Assembly: GCF_010685995.1 (NCBI RefSeq)
Contig: NZ_JAAGWK010000008.1
Location: forward strand, 62,001-126,000
From: Goekera deserti
Lineage (GTDB): Bacteria > Actinomycetota > Actinomycetes > Mycobacteriales > Geodermatophilaceae
Direction: 5' to 3'
DNA: 64,000 bases
Shown here: positions 1 to 8,162 of the stretch, piece by piece
How positions within the stretch are numbered: position 1 is the stretch's first letter
Layout: each line of letters begins with the position of its first letter
Notes under the pieces: generated by a model
What the model saw: the letters and a program-made list of their open reading frames with translations, nothing else
What the model was told of the DNA's origin: nothing
Database searches by the model: none
Translations under genes and position numbers: made by a program

Positions 1-321
1 GCCCCGGGAGCGGGCGTGGATCTTGGCGACCTGGGTGACGATCTGGTTGTAGGCGGGGAACACGAACCCGTCGAACTGGATCTCGCACACCGGCCGGTAG
101 CCGCGCATCGCCAGGCCCACCGCGGTGCCCAGGATGCCGGCCTCGGCCAGCGGGGTGTCCACGACGCGGTCCTCGCCGAAGTCCTTCTGCAGACCGTCGG
201 TGATCCGGAAGACACCGCCGAGCTTGCCGATGTCCTCCCCCATGAGCACGACCTTCGGGTCGTCCTCCATGGCCTTGCGCAGGCCCATGTTCAGGGCCTT
301 GCCCAGGGTCAGCGTGGTCAC
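1..321 (-). CDS. bkdB: 2-oxoacid dehydrogenase E1 component, beta subunit (partial, 3' end off window)
   Basis: Only the first 107 codons are present, reading leftward from a GTG at 321. They include the typical N-terminal stretches KALNMGLRKAMEDDPKV, GEDIGKLGGVFRIT and EAGILGTAVGLAMRG of the transketolase-like E1 beta fold, which pairs with E1 alpha to decarboxylate 2-oxoacids with thiamine diphosphate. The GTG start overlaps the TGA stop of the alpha gene by GTGA, so the two subunits are translationally coupled. Pyruvate and branched-chain types cannot be separated on this fragment alone. The divergent Lrp-type regulator favours the branched-chain enzyme, and an E2 gene is expected just outside the window. 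The symbol is by analogy. Confidence 0.9.
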   Translation of the reverse strand, partial: MTTLTLGKALNMGLRKAMEDDPKVVLMGEDIGKLGGVFRITDGLQKDFGEDRVVDTPLAEAGILGTAVGLAMRGYRPVCEIQFDGFVFPAYNQIVTQVAKIHARSRG

Positions 322-1466
322 TTCTCCCCCTCGAAGCTGGCGTGGTAGGCCACGAACTCGGCCCGCTGGCGCTCCAGGTCGGGGGTCTGCTCGGCGTAGA
401 CGTGGTCGAAGATCTCGGTGCCGGCCGGGTCGGTCATCTCCAGCGTCCCGGTGCGGATGCGCACGGCGAGCTCGTCACCCTCGGCGTCCACGGCGTCGAA
501 GAAGGCGGCGTCGGCGATGCCCGCGCGGGCCAGGTGCGCCTTGAGCCGGGCGATCGGGTCGCGCAGCTTCCACTCCTCCAGCTCGCTGGCCATGCGGTAG
601 CGGGTGGGGTCGTCGGACGTGGTGTGCGCGCCCATCCGGTAGGTGAACGCCTCGATGAACGTGGGCCCGGAGCCCTCCCGGGCCCGGGCGAGCGCGGCCC
701 GGGTCACCGCGAGGACGGCGAGGACGTCGTTGCCGTCGACCCGGACGCCGGGGAAGCCGAAGCCCGACGCCCGCTGGTAGAGCGGCACCCGGGACTGGCG
801 CTCGATCGGCACGCTGATCGCGTACTGGTTGTTCTGGCAGAAGAAGACCACCGGCGCGGACAGCGACGCGGCCCAGATCAGCGCCTCGTTCACCTCGCCC
901 TGGCTGGTGGCGCCGTCGCCGAGGAAGGCCAGCGCGGCGGCGTCGGCGCCGTCGCGCTGCAGGCCCATGGCGTAGCCGGTGGCGTGCAGGGTCTGCGCGC
1001 CGATGACCACCGTGTAGAGGTTCACGCCGGTGGCGACGGGGTCCCAGCCGCCCATGTCGTTGCCGCGGAACAGGCTCATCACGTGCAGCGGGTCGACGCC
1101 GCGGGTCCAGGCGACGCCGTGCTCCCGATAGGTCGGGAAGGCCATGTCGTCCGGCGCCAGCGCCCGGCCGGCGCCGACCTGCGCGGCCTCCTGACCCAGC
1201 AGGGATGCCCAGATGCCGAGCTCGCCCTGCCGCTGCAGCGCGGTGGCCTCGACGTCCCAGCGGCGCACCAGGGCGAGGTCGCGGTACAGCGAGCGCAGTT
1301 CCTCGTCGGTGACGTCGATGGCGTAGTCGGGGTGCTCGACCCGCTCGCCCTCCGGGGTCAGCAGCTGGACGAACTCCGGGCCGCTGTCGGGCTGCTCGGG
1401 CAGGTGCGGCGCCCCGGTGCCGGGCACCGGGTCGACCACCTCGGTGGCGTGCTCCAACGCGGTCAC
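318..1466 (-). CDS. bkdA: 2-oxoacid (probably branched-chain) dehydrogenase E1 component, alpha subunit
   Basis: 382 aa from a GTG at 1466, preceded by AGGTAGGGAG as ribosome binding site. An in-frame GTG at 1553 would add 29 residues of low-complexity sequence and lacks that site. The thiamine-diphosphate motif starts GDGATSQGE near residue 182 and ends with QNNQYAIS about 30 residues later, as in all E1 alpha subunits. YREHGVAW and GAHTTSDDPTRYR are further family hallmarks; the latter is typical of branched-chain and acetoin-type E1. It forms an alpha2beta2 tetramer with the downstream beta subunit and feeds acyl groups to an E2 lipoyl protein. It is transcribed away from an Lrp/AsnC regulator, an arrangement known for bkd operons. 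The exact substrate is inferred from context. Confidence 0.9.
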   Translation of the reverse strand: MTALEHATEVVDPVPGTGAPHLPEQPDSGPEFVQLLTPEGERVEHPDYAIDVTDEELRSLYRDLALVRRWDVEATALQRQGELGIWASLLGQEAAQVGAGRALAPDDMAFPTYREHGVAWTRGVDPLHVMSLFRGNDMGGWDPVATGVNLYTVVIGAQTLHATGYAMGLQRDGADAAALAFLGDGATSQGEVNEALIWAASLSAPVVFFCQNNQYAISVPIERQSRVPLYQRASGFGFPGVRVDGNDVLAVLAVTRAALARAREGSGPTFIEAFTYRMGAHTTSDDPTRYRMASELEEWKLRDPIARLKAHLARAGIADAAFFDAVDAEGDELAVRIRTGTLEMTDPAGTEIFDHVYAEQTPDLERQRAEFVAYHASFEGEK

Positions 1467-1672
1467 GGCTGGCTCCCTACCTCTGGTGTGCTGCCCGGGG
1501 TCGCCGGTGAGCACGGTCAGACGGACGTCGACGCCGGGTGTGGCGCCACTCACATGGTGCCACGCTCAGCGCACCGGAGCAGACCACTCCGCCACTTTCT
1601 GCGCAACACCCGCCGTCCAGAGTGAGCACAGAGATCAGTCCGGGCGGTTTATGGCGTGGCACACTGAGCAGC

Positions 1673-2149
1673 GTGCCCGCTGTCGACGCCACCGACGCCC
1701 GACTGCTGCTCGCGCTGTCCGCCGACCCGCGCGCCACGGTGCTGGCCCTGTCCCAGCAGCTCGGGCTGGCCCGCAACACCGTGCAGGCGCGGCTCGGCCG
1801 GCTGGAGACCAGCGGCGTGCTCGACCCGTTCGAGCGCCGCGTGCGCCCGGAGGCGCTGGGGTACCCGCTGGGCGCCTACGTCACCGTGACCGTGGTGCAG
1901 CGCAGCCTGGCCGACGTCAGCGCCGCGCTGGCCGACATCCCCGAGGTGCTCGAGGTGACCGGGCTGTCCGGCGTCGCCGACCTGCTCGTGCAGGTGGTCG
2001 CCCGGGACGCCGACGACCTGTGGCGGATCACCGAGCAGGTGCTGGCCATCCCCGGCGTGCAGCGCACCGACACCAACCTGGCGCTGCGCCGGTTCGTCGA
2101 CCACCGGATGACCCCGCTGCTGGAGCGCGCCGCCGGCCTGGGCGGCTGA
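1673..2149 (+). CDS. Lrp/AsnC family transcriptional regulator
   Basis: 158 aa. An N-terminal helix-turn-helix (DARLLLALSADPRATVLALS, then RNTVQARLGRLE, residues 5-50) is followed by a RAM ligand-binding domain (residues ~65-145, with VTGLSGVADLLVQVVARDADDL). The length matches the usual ~150 aa of the family. The GTG at 1673 is chosen because the HTH begins right after it; the longer open frame upstream has no Lrp-like content. It lies head-to-head with the E1 alpha gene across about 200 bp, like BkdR regulators that sense branched-chain amino acids, so local control of the dehydrogenase operon is the likely job. The ligand is not visible from sequence. Confidence 0.88.
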   Translation: MPAVDATDARLLLALSADPRATVLALSQQLGLARNTVQARLGRLETSGVLDPFERRVRPEALGYPLGAYVTVTVVQRSLADVSAALADIPEVLEVTGLSGVADLLVQVVARDADDLWRITEQVLAIPGVQRTDTNLALRRFVDHRMTPLLERAAGLGG

Positions 2150-2199
2150 GCACGGAAAACCGGGTGCAGCCGCGGTGCGGCGCCCCTACGGTCCACCGC

Positions 2200-3415
2200 G
2201 TGACCGATCCGATCGCCCTGCCCGGCGGGCTCGTGCTGCGCACCGCCGTCCCCGCCGACCGCGGGCAGGTCGAGGCGCTGCTGGTCGAGCGCGGCGAGGA
2301 GGGCGACGACGTCGACCACCGGCTCGTCGTCGACGACCCGGACGCCGGCTGGGCGTCCTGCGCGGTCGTGGTCGACGGCGACCGCGTCGTCTCCACCGCC
2401 ACGCTGCTCGACGAGACCCTCGTGCTGGACGGCGTCGCGCTGCCGGCCGGGCAGGTCGAGCTGGTGGCCACCGCCGCGGGGTACGAGGGCCGGGGCCTGG
2501 TGCGCGCGCTGATGGCCTGGGCGCACCAGCGCTCGGCCGACCGCGGGCACCTGCTGCAGGTGATGATCGCCGATCCCGTACTTCTACCGGCTGTTCGGCT
2601 ACGAGTACGCGATCGACATCCCGCAGGCCCGGCCGCTCGGCACCCCGCCCGCGGGCCGGCCCACGCTGCGCCCGGCCACCCCCGCCGACCTGCCGGCCCT
2701 GGCCGCCCTGCAGGACGCCGCCCAGGCCGGAACCGACGTCACCGTGCCGCACTCCGCGGCGCGCCGGCGCTGGTTGCTGGCGCACGACACGAGCACCACG
2801 GTCGTGCTCGAGCGGGACGGCGTGGTCGTGGCCACCGCCCGCACCACCCCACCGGACGACGACGTGCTGGTGGCCGAGGCGGCCGCGACGGACGCCGACG
2901 CCGCCGAGGACCTGCTCGCCGGCCTGGTGCACGAGGCGGGCGGCGCCGCGCTGCGGGTCGTGGACCGGGTGGGCACCGTGCCGTCGTCGGCGTGGCAGCC
3001 ACGGCTGGGCGATGCGGACGCCGGGCCCGAGCAGTACTACGTGCGCCTGGGCGACACCGCCACGGTGCTGCAGGCGCTCACCCCCGTCGTGCAGCGCCGG
3101 CTGGCCGCCGCCGGACCGGGCGCGCCACGCGAGGTGCTGCTGTCCACCTTCGGCGCCTCCTACGGCTGGGACGTCGCCGCGGACGGCAGCTGGGGCCCGG
3201 TGCGCACCGGCGGGCCCGAGCAGTCACCCGGCGCGCGGGGCGGCGCGGGCGTCGCACCGGACGCGCTGCCGGCACTGTTGTTCGGCCAGCGGGGCCTGCG
3301 CGGGCTGGCCGCGCTGCGGCCGGACGTCTACGTGCCGCGCTCCTCGGCGGACCTGTTCGAGACGCTGTTCCCGCCGGTCACCGCCGACCTGCTCACCTAC
3401 TACCTGCCCTGGTGA
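2200..3415 (+). pseudogene. Double GNAT-domain acetyltransferase, frameshifted
   Basis: Two reading frames together make one protein of about 404 aa. From a GTG at 2200 the first frame gives GGLVLRTAVPADRGQVEALL and the GNAT core YEGRGLVRALMAWAHQRSADRGH up to about 2575. The frame then turns to nonsense, while the +1 frame continues with IPYFYRLFGYEYAIDIPQARP and a second GNAT-like half (RPATPADLPALAALQDAAQ) to the TGA at 3413-3415. The join lies in GTGATGATCGCCGATCCCGTAC (split here only for reading: near 2570-2580), where two bases appear to be missing relative to the expected 'MIAGIPYFY'. Both halves keep normal codon use, so the lesion is recent or a sequencing error. The substrate is unknown. 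Confidence 0.75.
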
Positions 3416-3648
3416 ACGCGGGCTGCCGGTCACGGGCTGGTGCGGTCCACCGGCTGGCGGCCGGGGTGCTGCTCGGCACGACGCTGACCACCGTGGGCGT
3501 GCTGGTCGGCACCAACGGCCCGATGACCGCCCTCGGCGTCACCGACCCGCGCACCTGGTCGGCGACCGACCGGGTCAGCGACGTGGTGCCGCACCTGGCC
3601 TACGCGGCCGTCGTCCGGGCCACGCTGGACGGGTTCGACCGCGGCTGA
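3412..3648 (+). pseudogene. Truncated C-terminal piece of an actinobacterial membrane protein
   Basis: A 78-codon frame from a GTG that overlaps the preceding stop codon. It contains one hydrophobic segment (VLLGTTLTTVGVLVG) and then NGPMTALGVTDPRTWS and SDVVPHLAYAAVV. I recognise this pair of motifs as the C-terminal third of a ~170-aa actinobacterial membrane protein that normally has several transmembrane segments. The N-terminal two thirds are missing, so this is probably a remnant. An independent small membrane protein is possible, because start, overlap and codon use are all acceptable. Confidence 0.5.
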
Positions 3649-3654
3649 GCGGGC

Positions 3655-4179
3655 TCAGCGCTCCAGCAGGAGCAGGCTGAGGGCGGCCAGCGACGGCCCG
3701 TCGGTGAAGCGACCCTCCCGCACCATCAGCCGCAACTGCTCCTCGGTCACGAAGGCGCTGACCATGTCGGCCTCGCTCTCCTCCCGCGCCGTCGGGCCGG
3801 GCACCAGGTCGGTGGCCAGCCAGACGTCGAACTCCTGCGTGGACAGGCCGGGCGACTGGTCCAGGTGGCCCAGGTGCCGCAGCGTCCCGGCCCGCAGGCC
3901 GGTCTCCTCTGCCAGCTCGGCGCGGGCCAGGTCCTCCGGCGTGCCGCCGGAGCCCTGCGGCCAGGTGCCCTGCGGGAACTCCCACGAGCGCCGCCCGAGC
4001 GCGTACCGGAACTGCTCGACCAGCCAGAAGCCGTCCCGCTCGGCGGGCAGCACCAGCGCGAAGTGCGGCTTCTCCACCACGCCGTACAGCCCGGTCGACC
4101 CGTCCGCCCGCTCCACGACGTCCTCACGGACCCGGATCCAGGGGTTGCGGTAGACCTCGCGGCTGCTCGTCGTCCTCAT
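3655..4179 (-). CDS. Nudix hydrolase (ADP-ribose pyrophosphatase-like)
   Basis: 174 aa from the ATG at 4179. The fold is recognisable: YRNPWIRVREDVV at the start, WLVEQFRYALGRRSWEFPQGTW before the box, and a Nudix box ending ARAELAEETGL at mid-protein. The first arginine of the canonical REUXEEXGU reads as Ala (AELAEETGL), while the metal-binding glutamates EE remain. The closest type is the ADP-ribose or nucleoside-diphosphate-sugar pyrophosphatase group, where the strand QFRYA is typical. It stands convergent to the truncated gene on its left and head-to-tail with the beta-lactamase-like gene. A house-cleaning hydrolase role is likely; the substrate is not determinable. Confidence 0.88.
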   Translation of the reverse strand: MRTTSSREVYRNPWIRVREDVVERADGSTGLYGVVEKPHFALVLPAERDGFWLVEQFRYALGRRSWEFPQGTWPQGSGGTPEDLARAELAEETGLRAGTLRHLGHLDQSPGLSTQEFDVWLATDLVPGPTAREESEADMVSAFVTEEQLRLMVREGRFTDGPSLAALSLLLLER

Positions 4180-4216
4180 CGGCCCAGCGTCGCACCTGCG
4201 GCGAGGCCCGTACCGC

Positions 4217-5578
4217 TCAGCGCCAGCCGCGCTCGTCCACCCCACCCGGCACGGGGGCGGCGGGGTCGTAGGGCGTACGGGTGAAGACGAAGGTGGCCAG
4301 GTCCAGGTGGTCGACCGCGATCCGCAGGGTCTCGCCGGCGTAGTAGCCGTCCAGCCCGACCCAGGTGCCGTCCTCACGCGGGGCGAACCGGCTGGCCCGG
4401 CCCGCGCGGCCGGGCAGCGGGCCCAGGTGCAGCAGCCCACCGGACCGGGCGCGGAGCACGTGCGGCGCGGGGCCCCAGAACCAGACACCGAGCACGTCCA
4501 GCGGCACCAGTGGCGCCGACGGCACCCAGGCGTCGACGACGCGCGGCTCGGCGGCGCGCACGTCGGCCAGCAGCCCGGGCACCAGCGGGTCCAGGCCGCT
4601 GGTGGTGTTGGCCAGCTGCACCGCCCCGACCTGCTCCTCCCGGTCGACGAACACCCCGGCCAGGAAGCCGGGCATCGAGCCGCCGTGCCCGGTGAGCGTC
4701 CGCCCGTCGACCCGCATCACCTGCAGGCCCAGCCCGTAGGCCGACCAGCCGGGGGCCGAGGAGTCCACGCCGGCCGGCACGCCCATCTCCTCCAGCGTGC
4801 CCGGCGCCAGCACGTCACCGGTGTCGCCGAGCAGGAACGCCGCGAACCGGCCGAGGTCGGCCAGGGTCGACCACAGCTGCCCGGCGGCGGCCATCACACC
4901 GGCGTCGTGCTCGGGCTCGGGCAGCACCACGTCGGCCCACGGGTGCACCGCCGACCCGGCCGCGGCCCGCCCGCTGGGCCGGGTGGTCGTGCGGGTCATG
5001 CCCAGGGGGCTGAGCACCTCGGTGGTGACGACGTCGGCCCAGGACGCGCCGCGGTGCCGCTGCACCAGCTCACCGAGCAGGCCGAAGCCCAGGTTGGAGT
5101 AGTGGAACCGCCGCGCCGCACCCAGGACGACGTCACTGGGGTCCAGCCGCAGGTCCTCCAGCGAGCCGCCCTCGACCCGTTCCCACCACCCGCCGGGGCT
5201 CTCGCTGCTCAGCCCGGACATGTGCGACAGCAGCTGCCCGACGGTCCGCTCCCCCAGCGGCGTGCCGGGCACGTGCCGCTCCAGCGGGTCGTCCAGCCCG
5301 AGCAGGCCCTCGTCGCGCATCCGCAGGACGACGACCGCGGTGACGGTCTTGGAGATCGAGCCGAGCCGGTACTGCACGTCCGTGTGCGGCTCGGCGACGT
5401 CGCCGCGCCCGGCCGACCAGGCCAGGCCGCCGTCGCGCACCACCCCGGCGACCAGGCTGGGCGCGCGGCCGTCCCGCTGCACACGGGCGGTGCGCGCCAG
5501 CAGGGCGCGCGCCGTCGCCGGCAGCAGCGGCGGCACGGTCAGGGGGCTCTGGCCGGCGGGCGGCAGTGGGTCGGTCAC
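4217..5578 (-). CDS. Serine hydrolase of the class C beta-lactamase / penicillin-binding family
   Basis: 453 aa from a GTG at 5578. The catalytic SxxK is S74-I-S-K77 in QYRLGSISKTVTAVV, the Tyr motif is YSN in HYSNLGFGLLGEL, and GHGGSMPGF supplies the third motif. The first ~330 residues are the beta-lactamase fold; the last ~120 residues form an extra beta-rich domain, as in many EstB/ClbP-like serine hydrolases. There is no signal peptide, so the enzyme is probably cytoplasmic and more likely an esterase or peptidase than a resistance enzyme. It ends 38 bp upstream of the Nudix gene. Confidence 0.88.
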   Translation of the reverse strand: MTDPLPPAGQSPLTVPPLLPATARALLARTARVQRDGRAPSLVAGVVRDGGLAWSAGRGDVAEPHTDVQYRLGSISKTVTAVVVLRMRDEGLLGLDDPLERHVPGTPLGERTVGQLLSHMSGLSSESPGGWWERVEGGSLEDLRLDPSDVVLGAARRFHYSNLGFGLLGELVQRHRGASWADVVTTEVLSPLGMTRTTTRPSGRAAAGSAVHPWADVVLPEPEHDAGVMAAAGQLWSTLADLGRFAAFLLGDTGDVLAPGTLEEMGVPAGVDSSAPGWSAYGLGLQVMRVDGRTLTGHGGSMPGFLAGVFVDREEQVGAVQLANTTSGLDPLVPGLLADVRAAEPRVVDAWVPSAPLVPLDVLGVWFWGPAPHVLRARSGGLLHLGPLPGRAGRASRFAPREDGTWVGLDGYYAGETLRIAVDHLDLATFVFTRTPYDPAAPVPGGVDERGWR

Positions 5579-5591
5579 CCGACGACCGTAG

Positions 5592-5930
5592 TCAGCCGAC
5601 CGGGGCGGGCGCCGGGCGCGGGAGGCGGCCGGTGCGCTGCGCCCACCGCTCGAACCACACCGTGGTGAACGGCGGGACGGAGGCGAGCAGTGCCAGGGCC
5701 GCCGTGCCGAACGACCAGCGCAGCGTCCGCCAGGCCACCAGGGTGACGGCGACGTAGGCCACGAACACCGCCCCGTGCACCGGGCCGAAGACCGTGACCC
5801 CGACGTCGGTGACGTCCACGACGCGCTTGAAGAAGATGCCCACCAGCAGCAGGGCCCAGGAGACGGCCTCCGCGATCGCGACGGCCACGAAGACCCGGGC
5901 GACGGTCGGGCGGGCGGGTCGATCGCTCAT
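5592..5930 (-). CDS. DUF3817 family integral membrane protein
   Basis: 112 aa from ATG at 5930, which has CCGAGGACC just ahead of it. Three hydrophobic segments (VAVAIAEAVSWALLLVGIFF, a central one starting FGPVHGAVFVAYVAVTL, and ALALLASVPPFTTVW) and the motifs FKRV near the first helix and GPVHG in the second are typical of the actinobacterial DUF3817 family. The function is unknown. It is 13 bp from the start of the serine hydrolase and on the same strand, so it could be co-transcribed. The C-terminus is short and proline-rich. Confidence 0.85.
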   Translation of the reverse strand: MSDRPARPTVARVFVAVAIAEAVSWALLLVGIFFKRVVDVTDVGVTVFGPVHGAVFVAYVAVTLVAWRTLRWSFGTAALALLASVPPFTTVWFERWAQRTGRLPRPAPAPVG

Positions 5931-6044
5931 GGCTCGGTCCTCGGGTCGGGTGCTCGGGGTGTCTGCCGGGGTCAACGACCGGGACGGGCACGTCGTCCCG
6001 GTCCGGGCTGTGATCCGTCTCCCCCAGGGGCGGGCCCGGACGCG

Positions 6045-6081
6045 ACGGTGCCCCGGTCACCGAGGGCGACCGGGGCACCGT
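6045..6081. terminator. Strong hairpin 3' of the NlpC/P60 gene
   Basis: A perfect 14-bp inverted repeat (arm ACGGTGCCCCGGTC, complement on the right) with a 9-base loop, just downstream of the stop of the leftward NlpC/P60 gene. There is no T-run, which is usual for actinobacterial intrinsic-like terminators. Confidence 0.75.
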
Positions 6082-6099
6082 GGTGGCGCGTGGAGCGTG

Positions 6100-7242
6100 T
6101 CAGCCGGCGAGACGGCGCATCGCGGTGATGCTGCCCATCACGTCGATGCTGGCGACCTTCACCACGTCACCCGAGGTCGGGGCGTGGACCATCTGGCCGT
6201 TGCCGATGTACATGCCGACGTGGCTGACGGGGCTGTAGAAGAAGATCATGTCGCCGGGGCGCAGGTCGGCCCGGGAGACGGCCTGCCCCATGCGGGACTG
6301 CATGGCGCTGGAGTGCGGCAGCGAGATGCCGGCGGCCTTGTAGGCGTACTGCATCAGGCCGGAGCAGTCGTAGGAACCCGGGCCGCTGGCCGCCCACACG
6401 TAGGGCTTGCCGCGCTGCGCCATGGCGGTGTCGACGGCGGTCTGTGCCGCGCCGCTGGAGGCCACGATCGGGGTCGACGGCGCCGGGGCCGGCGTCGAGG
6501 ACCCGCCGCCGGAGGACGACGCGCTCGACGAGCCGGACGACGTCGCGGACGACGACGAGGCGCTGGCGGAGGCCGCCGCCTCCTGCTCGGCCGCGTGCGC
6601 GGCGGCGGCGGCAGCCAGCGCGGCGGCCTTCTCCTCGGCGCTGAGGCGGTCGTAGTCGGCCTGGTACTCGGCGATCTGCGACTGCAGGTCGGCCTGCTGC
6701 GCGGCGACCCGCTCGACCTGGTCGGCAGCGGCGGCGGCGGTCTCGGAGGCCGCCTTCTCCGCTGCGGCCGCGGCCTCGTTGGCGGCCTGCGCCGTGCCGA
6801 GCACCGAGTTGGAGTGGTCGGCGATCGTCTCGAGGGTGCCGACGCGGTCGACCAGCTGGTCGGCCGAGTCGCTGGTCAGCATCGCCTCGAGCGAGCTCAG
6901 CTGGTTGCCGGTGTAGGCGCTGCGCGCCACGTCGACGACCTGCCCCTGGGCCGCGGTCAGCGCGGCCTGCGCGTCGGTGACGGCAGCGGCGGCGGCTGCG
7001 GCGGCGGCCTGGTCGGTGAGGAGCGTCTCGCGGGCGGTGTTGAACTCCTCGGTCAGGACCTCGAGGTCGTGCCCGCGGGCGGCGATGAGGGCGGCGGCCT
7101 CGGCGGAGCTGGTGGGCTCCTCGGTGGGGGCGGCCAGCGCCGGGAGCGGTGCGAGTGCGACGCAGAGGGCGCCGACGACGGTGATGAGGGCCCGGCGACC
7201 GGGGTGGACCCGGCCGAGGGCAGACGTGCAGGGGCTCGCCAT
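6100..7242 (-). CDS. NlpC/P60 family (C40) secreted peptidoglycan endopeptidase
   Basis: 380 aa from ATG at 7242, with GGAGAG about 10 nt upstream. A signal peptide is visible at residues ~14-37 (RRALITVVGALCVALAPLPALA). Residues ~45-230 form an alanine-rich coiled coil with a hinge at QVERVAAQQADLQSQIAEYQ. A Ser-rich linker (SASASSSSATSSGSSS) follows, and then the C-terminal NlpC/P60 domain: GKPYVWAASGPGSYDCSGLM (catalytic Cys) and SPVSHVGMYIG (catalytic His). The layout matches RipA/CwlO-type enzymes that split peptide cross-bridges during growth. Its 5' leader carries a c-di-AMP riboswitch, which in actinobacteria commonly controls cell-wall hydrolases. Confidence 0.93.
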   Translation of the reverse strand: MASPCTSALGRVHPGRRALITVVGALCVALAPLPALAAPTEEPTSSAEAAALIAARGHDLEVLTEEFNTARETLLTDQAAAAAAAAAVTDAQAALTAAQGQVVDVARSAYTGNQLSSLEAMLTSDSADQLVDRVGTLETIADHSNSVLGTAQAANEAAAAAEKAASETAAAAADQVERVAAQQADLQSQIAEYQADYDRLSAEEKAAALAAAAAAHAAEQEAAASASASSSSATSSGSSSASSSGGGSSTPAPAPSTPIVASSGAAQTAVDTAMAQRGKPYVWAASGPGSYDCSGLMQYAYKAAGISLPHSSAMQSRMGQAVSRADLRPGDMIFFYSPVSHVGMYIGNGQMVHAPTSGDVVKVASIDVMGSITAMRRLAG

Positions 7243-7254
7243 GTGTGCGGCGAC

Positions 7255-7395
7255 TCTCCGTTTCTTCCCATGGCCGCCTACCGAGTTAGCTGACGGGTTC
7301 GGGCCAGGAAGTAGCCCGGCGTGACGATCAGCTGATCGCCCCGCTTCACCCCAGTGCTGCGGTGGGTCCCCGGTCCGGTGGGCCGGCCATGTGCA
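7255..7395 (-). promoter_or_regulatory. ydaO-type c-di-AMP riboswitch
   Basis: Read leftward (complement strand), this leader has the conserved blocks of the ydaO-yuaA class: CCGGGGACCCA, then TGGGGTGAAGC, then CCCGTCAGCTAACTCGGTAG, then GGCGGCCATGGGAAG and ACGGAGAG before the start codon of the NlpC/P60 gene. The outer helix can be paired: CATGGCC (positions 7385-7391) with GGCCATG (7269-7275). The class binds cyclic di-AMP and usually turns expression off. The GAGAG of the 3' block doubles as ribosome binding site, so control of translation or termination are both possible. Confidence 0.92.
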
Positions 7396-7574
7396 CCGGC
7401 CACCAGTTCGGCGGCGTCCGGACGGTGCTCCCCTGCTGGGGAGCGGTCTGACCCGACCGGACCGACACACCGTAGGTCGGAGCACGACTACTGACAAACG
7501 GCTGCCGTCCGGTTGTGGACTGCTCTCTGCGACCCGCCGAGGCGTCCGTTACACGGCGTGACAGGCTCGCCCGC

Positions 7575-8135
7575 GTGCGTGGTCTGGCGCGACGGGAGTT
7601 CTGCCTGGTGCTCATGAGGCGGATGGGGGACCTCCGCCCCGATCTACTGCCCGCCGCGCTGACCAGGTTGGACGCCGACCGGGCCGAGGCGCGGGCCGCT
7701 CACCAGCGGTGGCAGGAGCTCCGGCACAGCCGTCGCGCACCCCGCGGACTGGCGCTGCGGACCGCCGTCCTCGGCCCTCCGGGCGAGGTGACCGCAGAGA
7801 ACTTCGGTGACGTTTCTCTCAGTGTGTGTCGGTGGCGGCTCCCGTTGTGGCCGCACCTCGACTGGCAGGTCGTGACAGGGCCGGACGGGGACGTGCTCGA
7901 CGAGCAGCTCGTCCGGGCGGCGGGCTCGCCGGTGCCCGCCGCCCGGCCGGGCGCGCTGCGGGTGTGGGAGCACGTCGTCGGGGACGTCGCCGACCTGCCG
8001 GGAGCGGTCGTCGTCGACCCGGGGGTGACCAGCCGCGTCGAGGTCCACCTGCCGGGCGCCCGGGCCCGGTTCGTCTGGGGCCTGCTGCAGCAGGTGACCA
8101 CCGATCCACCGGCCGCCGGGGAAACGCAGGCCTGA
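7575..8135 (+). CDS. Hypothetical protein
   Basis: 186 aa from a GTG at 7575 (an earlier ATG-like start at 7515 would add 20 residues). I do not recognise the family. It is soluble, begins with an Arg-rich helix (VRGLARREFCLVLMRRMGDLRPDLLP), and has a Trp-rich centre (CRWRLPLWPHLDWQVV) and a beta-rich C-terminus ending WGLLQQVTTDPP. Composition and codon use look coding. It lies divergent from the riboswitch-controlled NlpC gene and just upstream of the tandem repeat array. The PGAVVVDPGVTSRVEVHLPG stretch suggests a beta-sandwich, but no function can be stated. Confidence 0.65.
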   Translation: MRGLARREFCLVLMRRMGDLRPDLLPAALTRLDADRAEARAAHQRWQELRHSRRAPRGLALRTAVLGPPGEVTAENFGDVSLSVCRWRLPLWPHLDWQVVTGPDGDVLDEQLVRAAGSPVPAARPGALRVWEHVVGDVADLPGAVVVDPGVTSRVEVHLPGARARFVWGLLQQVTTDPPAAGETQA

Positions 8136-8162
8136 CGCCCAAGCGCTGGGCGACCGACCCGT

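Noticed and set aside
1417-3648. A single 743-residue protein covering lrp, GNAT and the remnant
   Set aside because: The first half is out of frame with the Lrp gene and reads as low-complexity Arg/Ala/Pro. Only the parts from 2200 and from 3412 are protein-like.
4217-5578. Antibiotic-resistance beta-lactamase
   Set aside because: No signal peptide and an extra C-terminal domain, as in serine esterases/peptidases of the same fold; resistance cannot be claimed.
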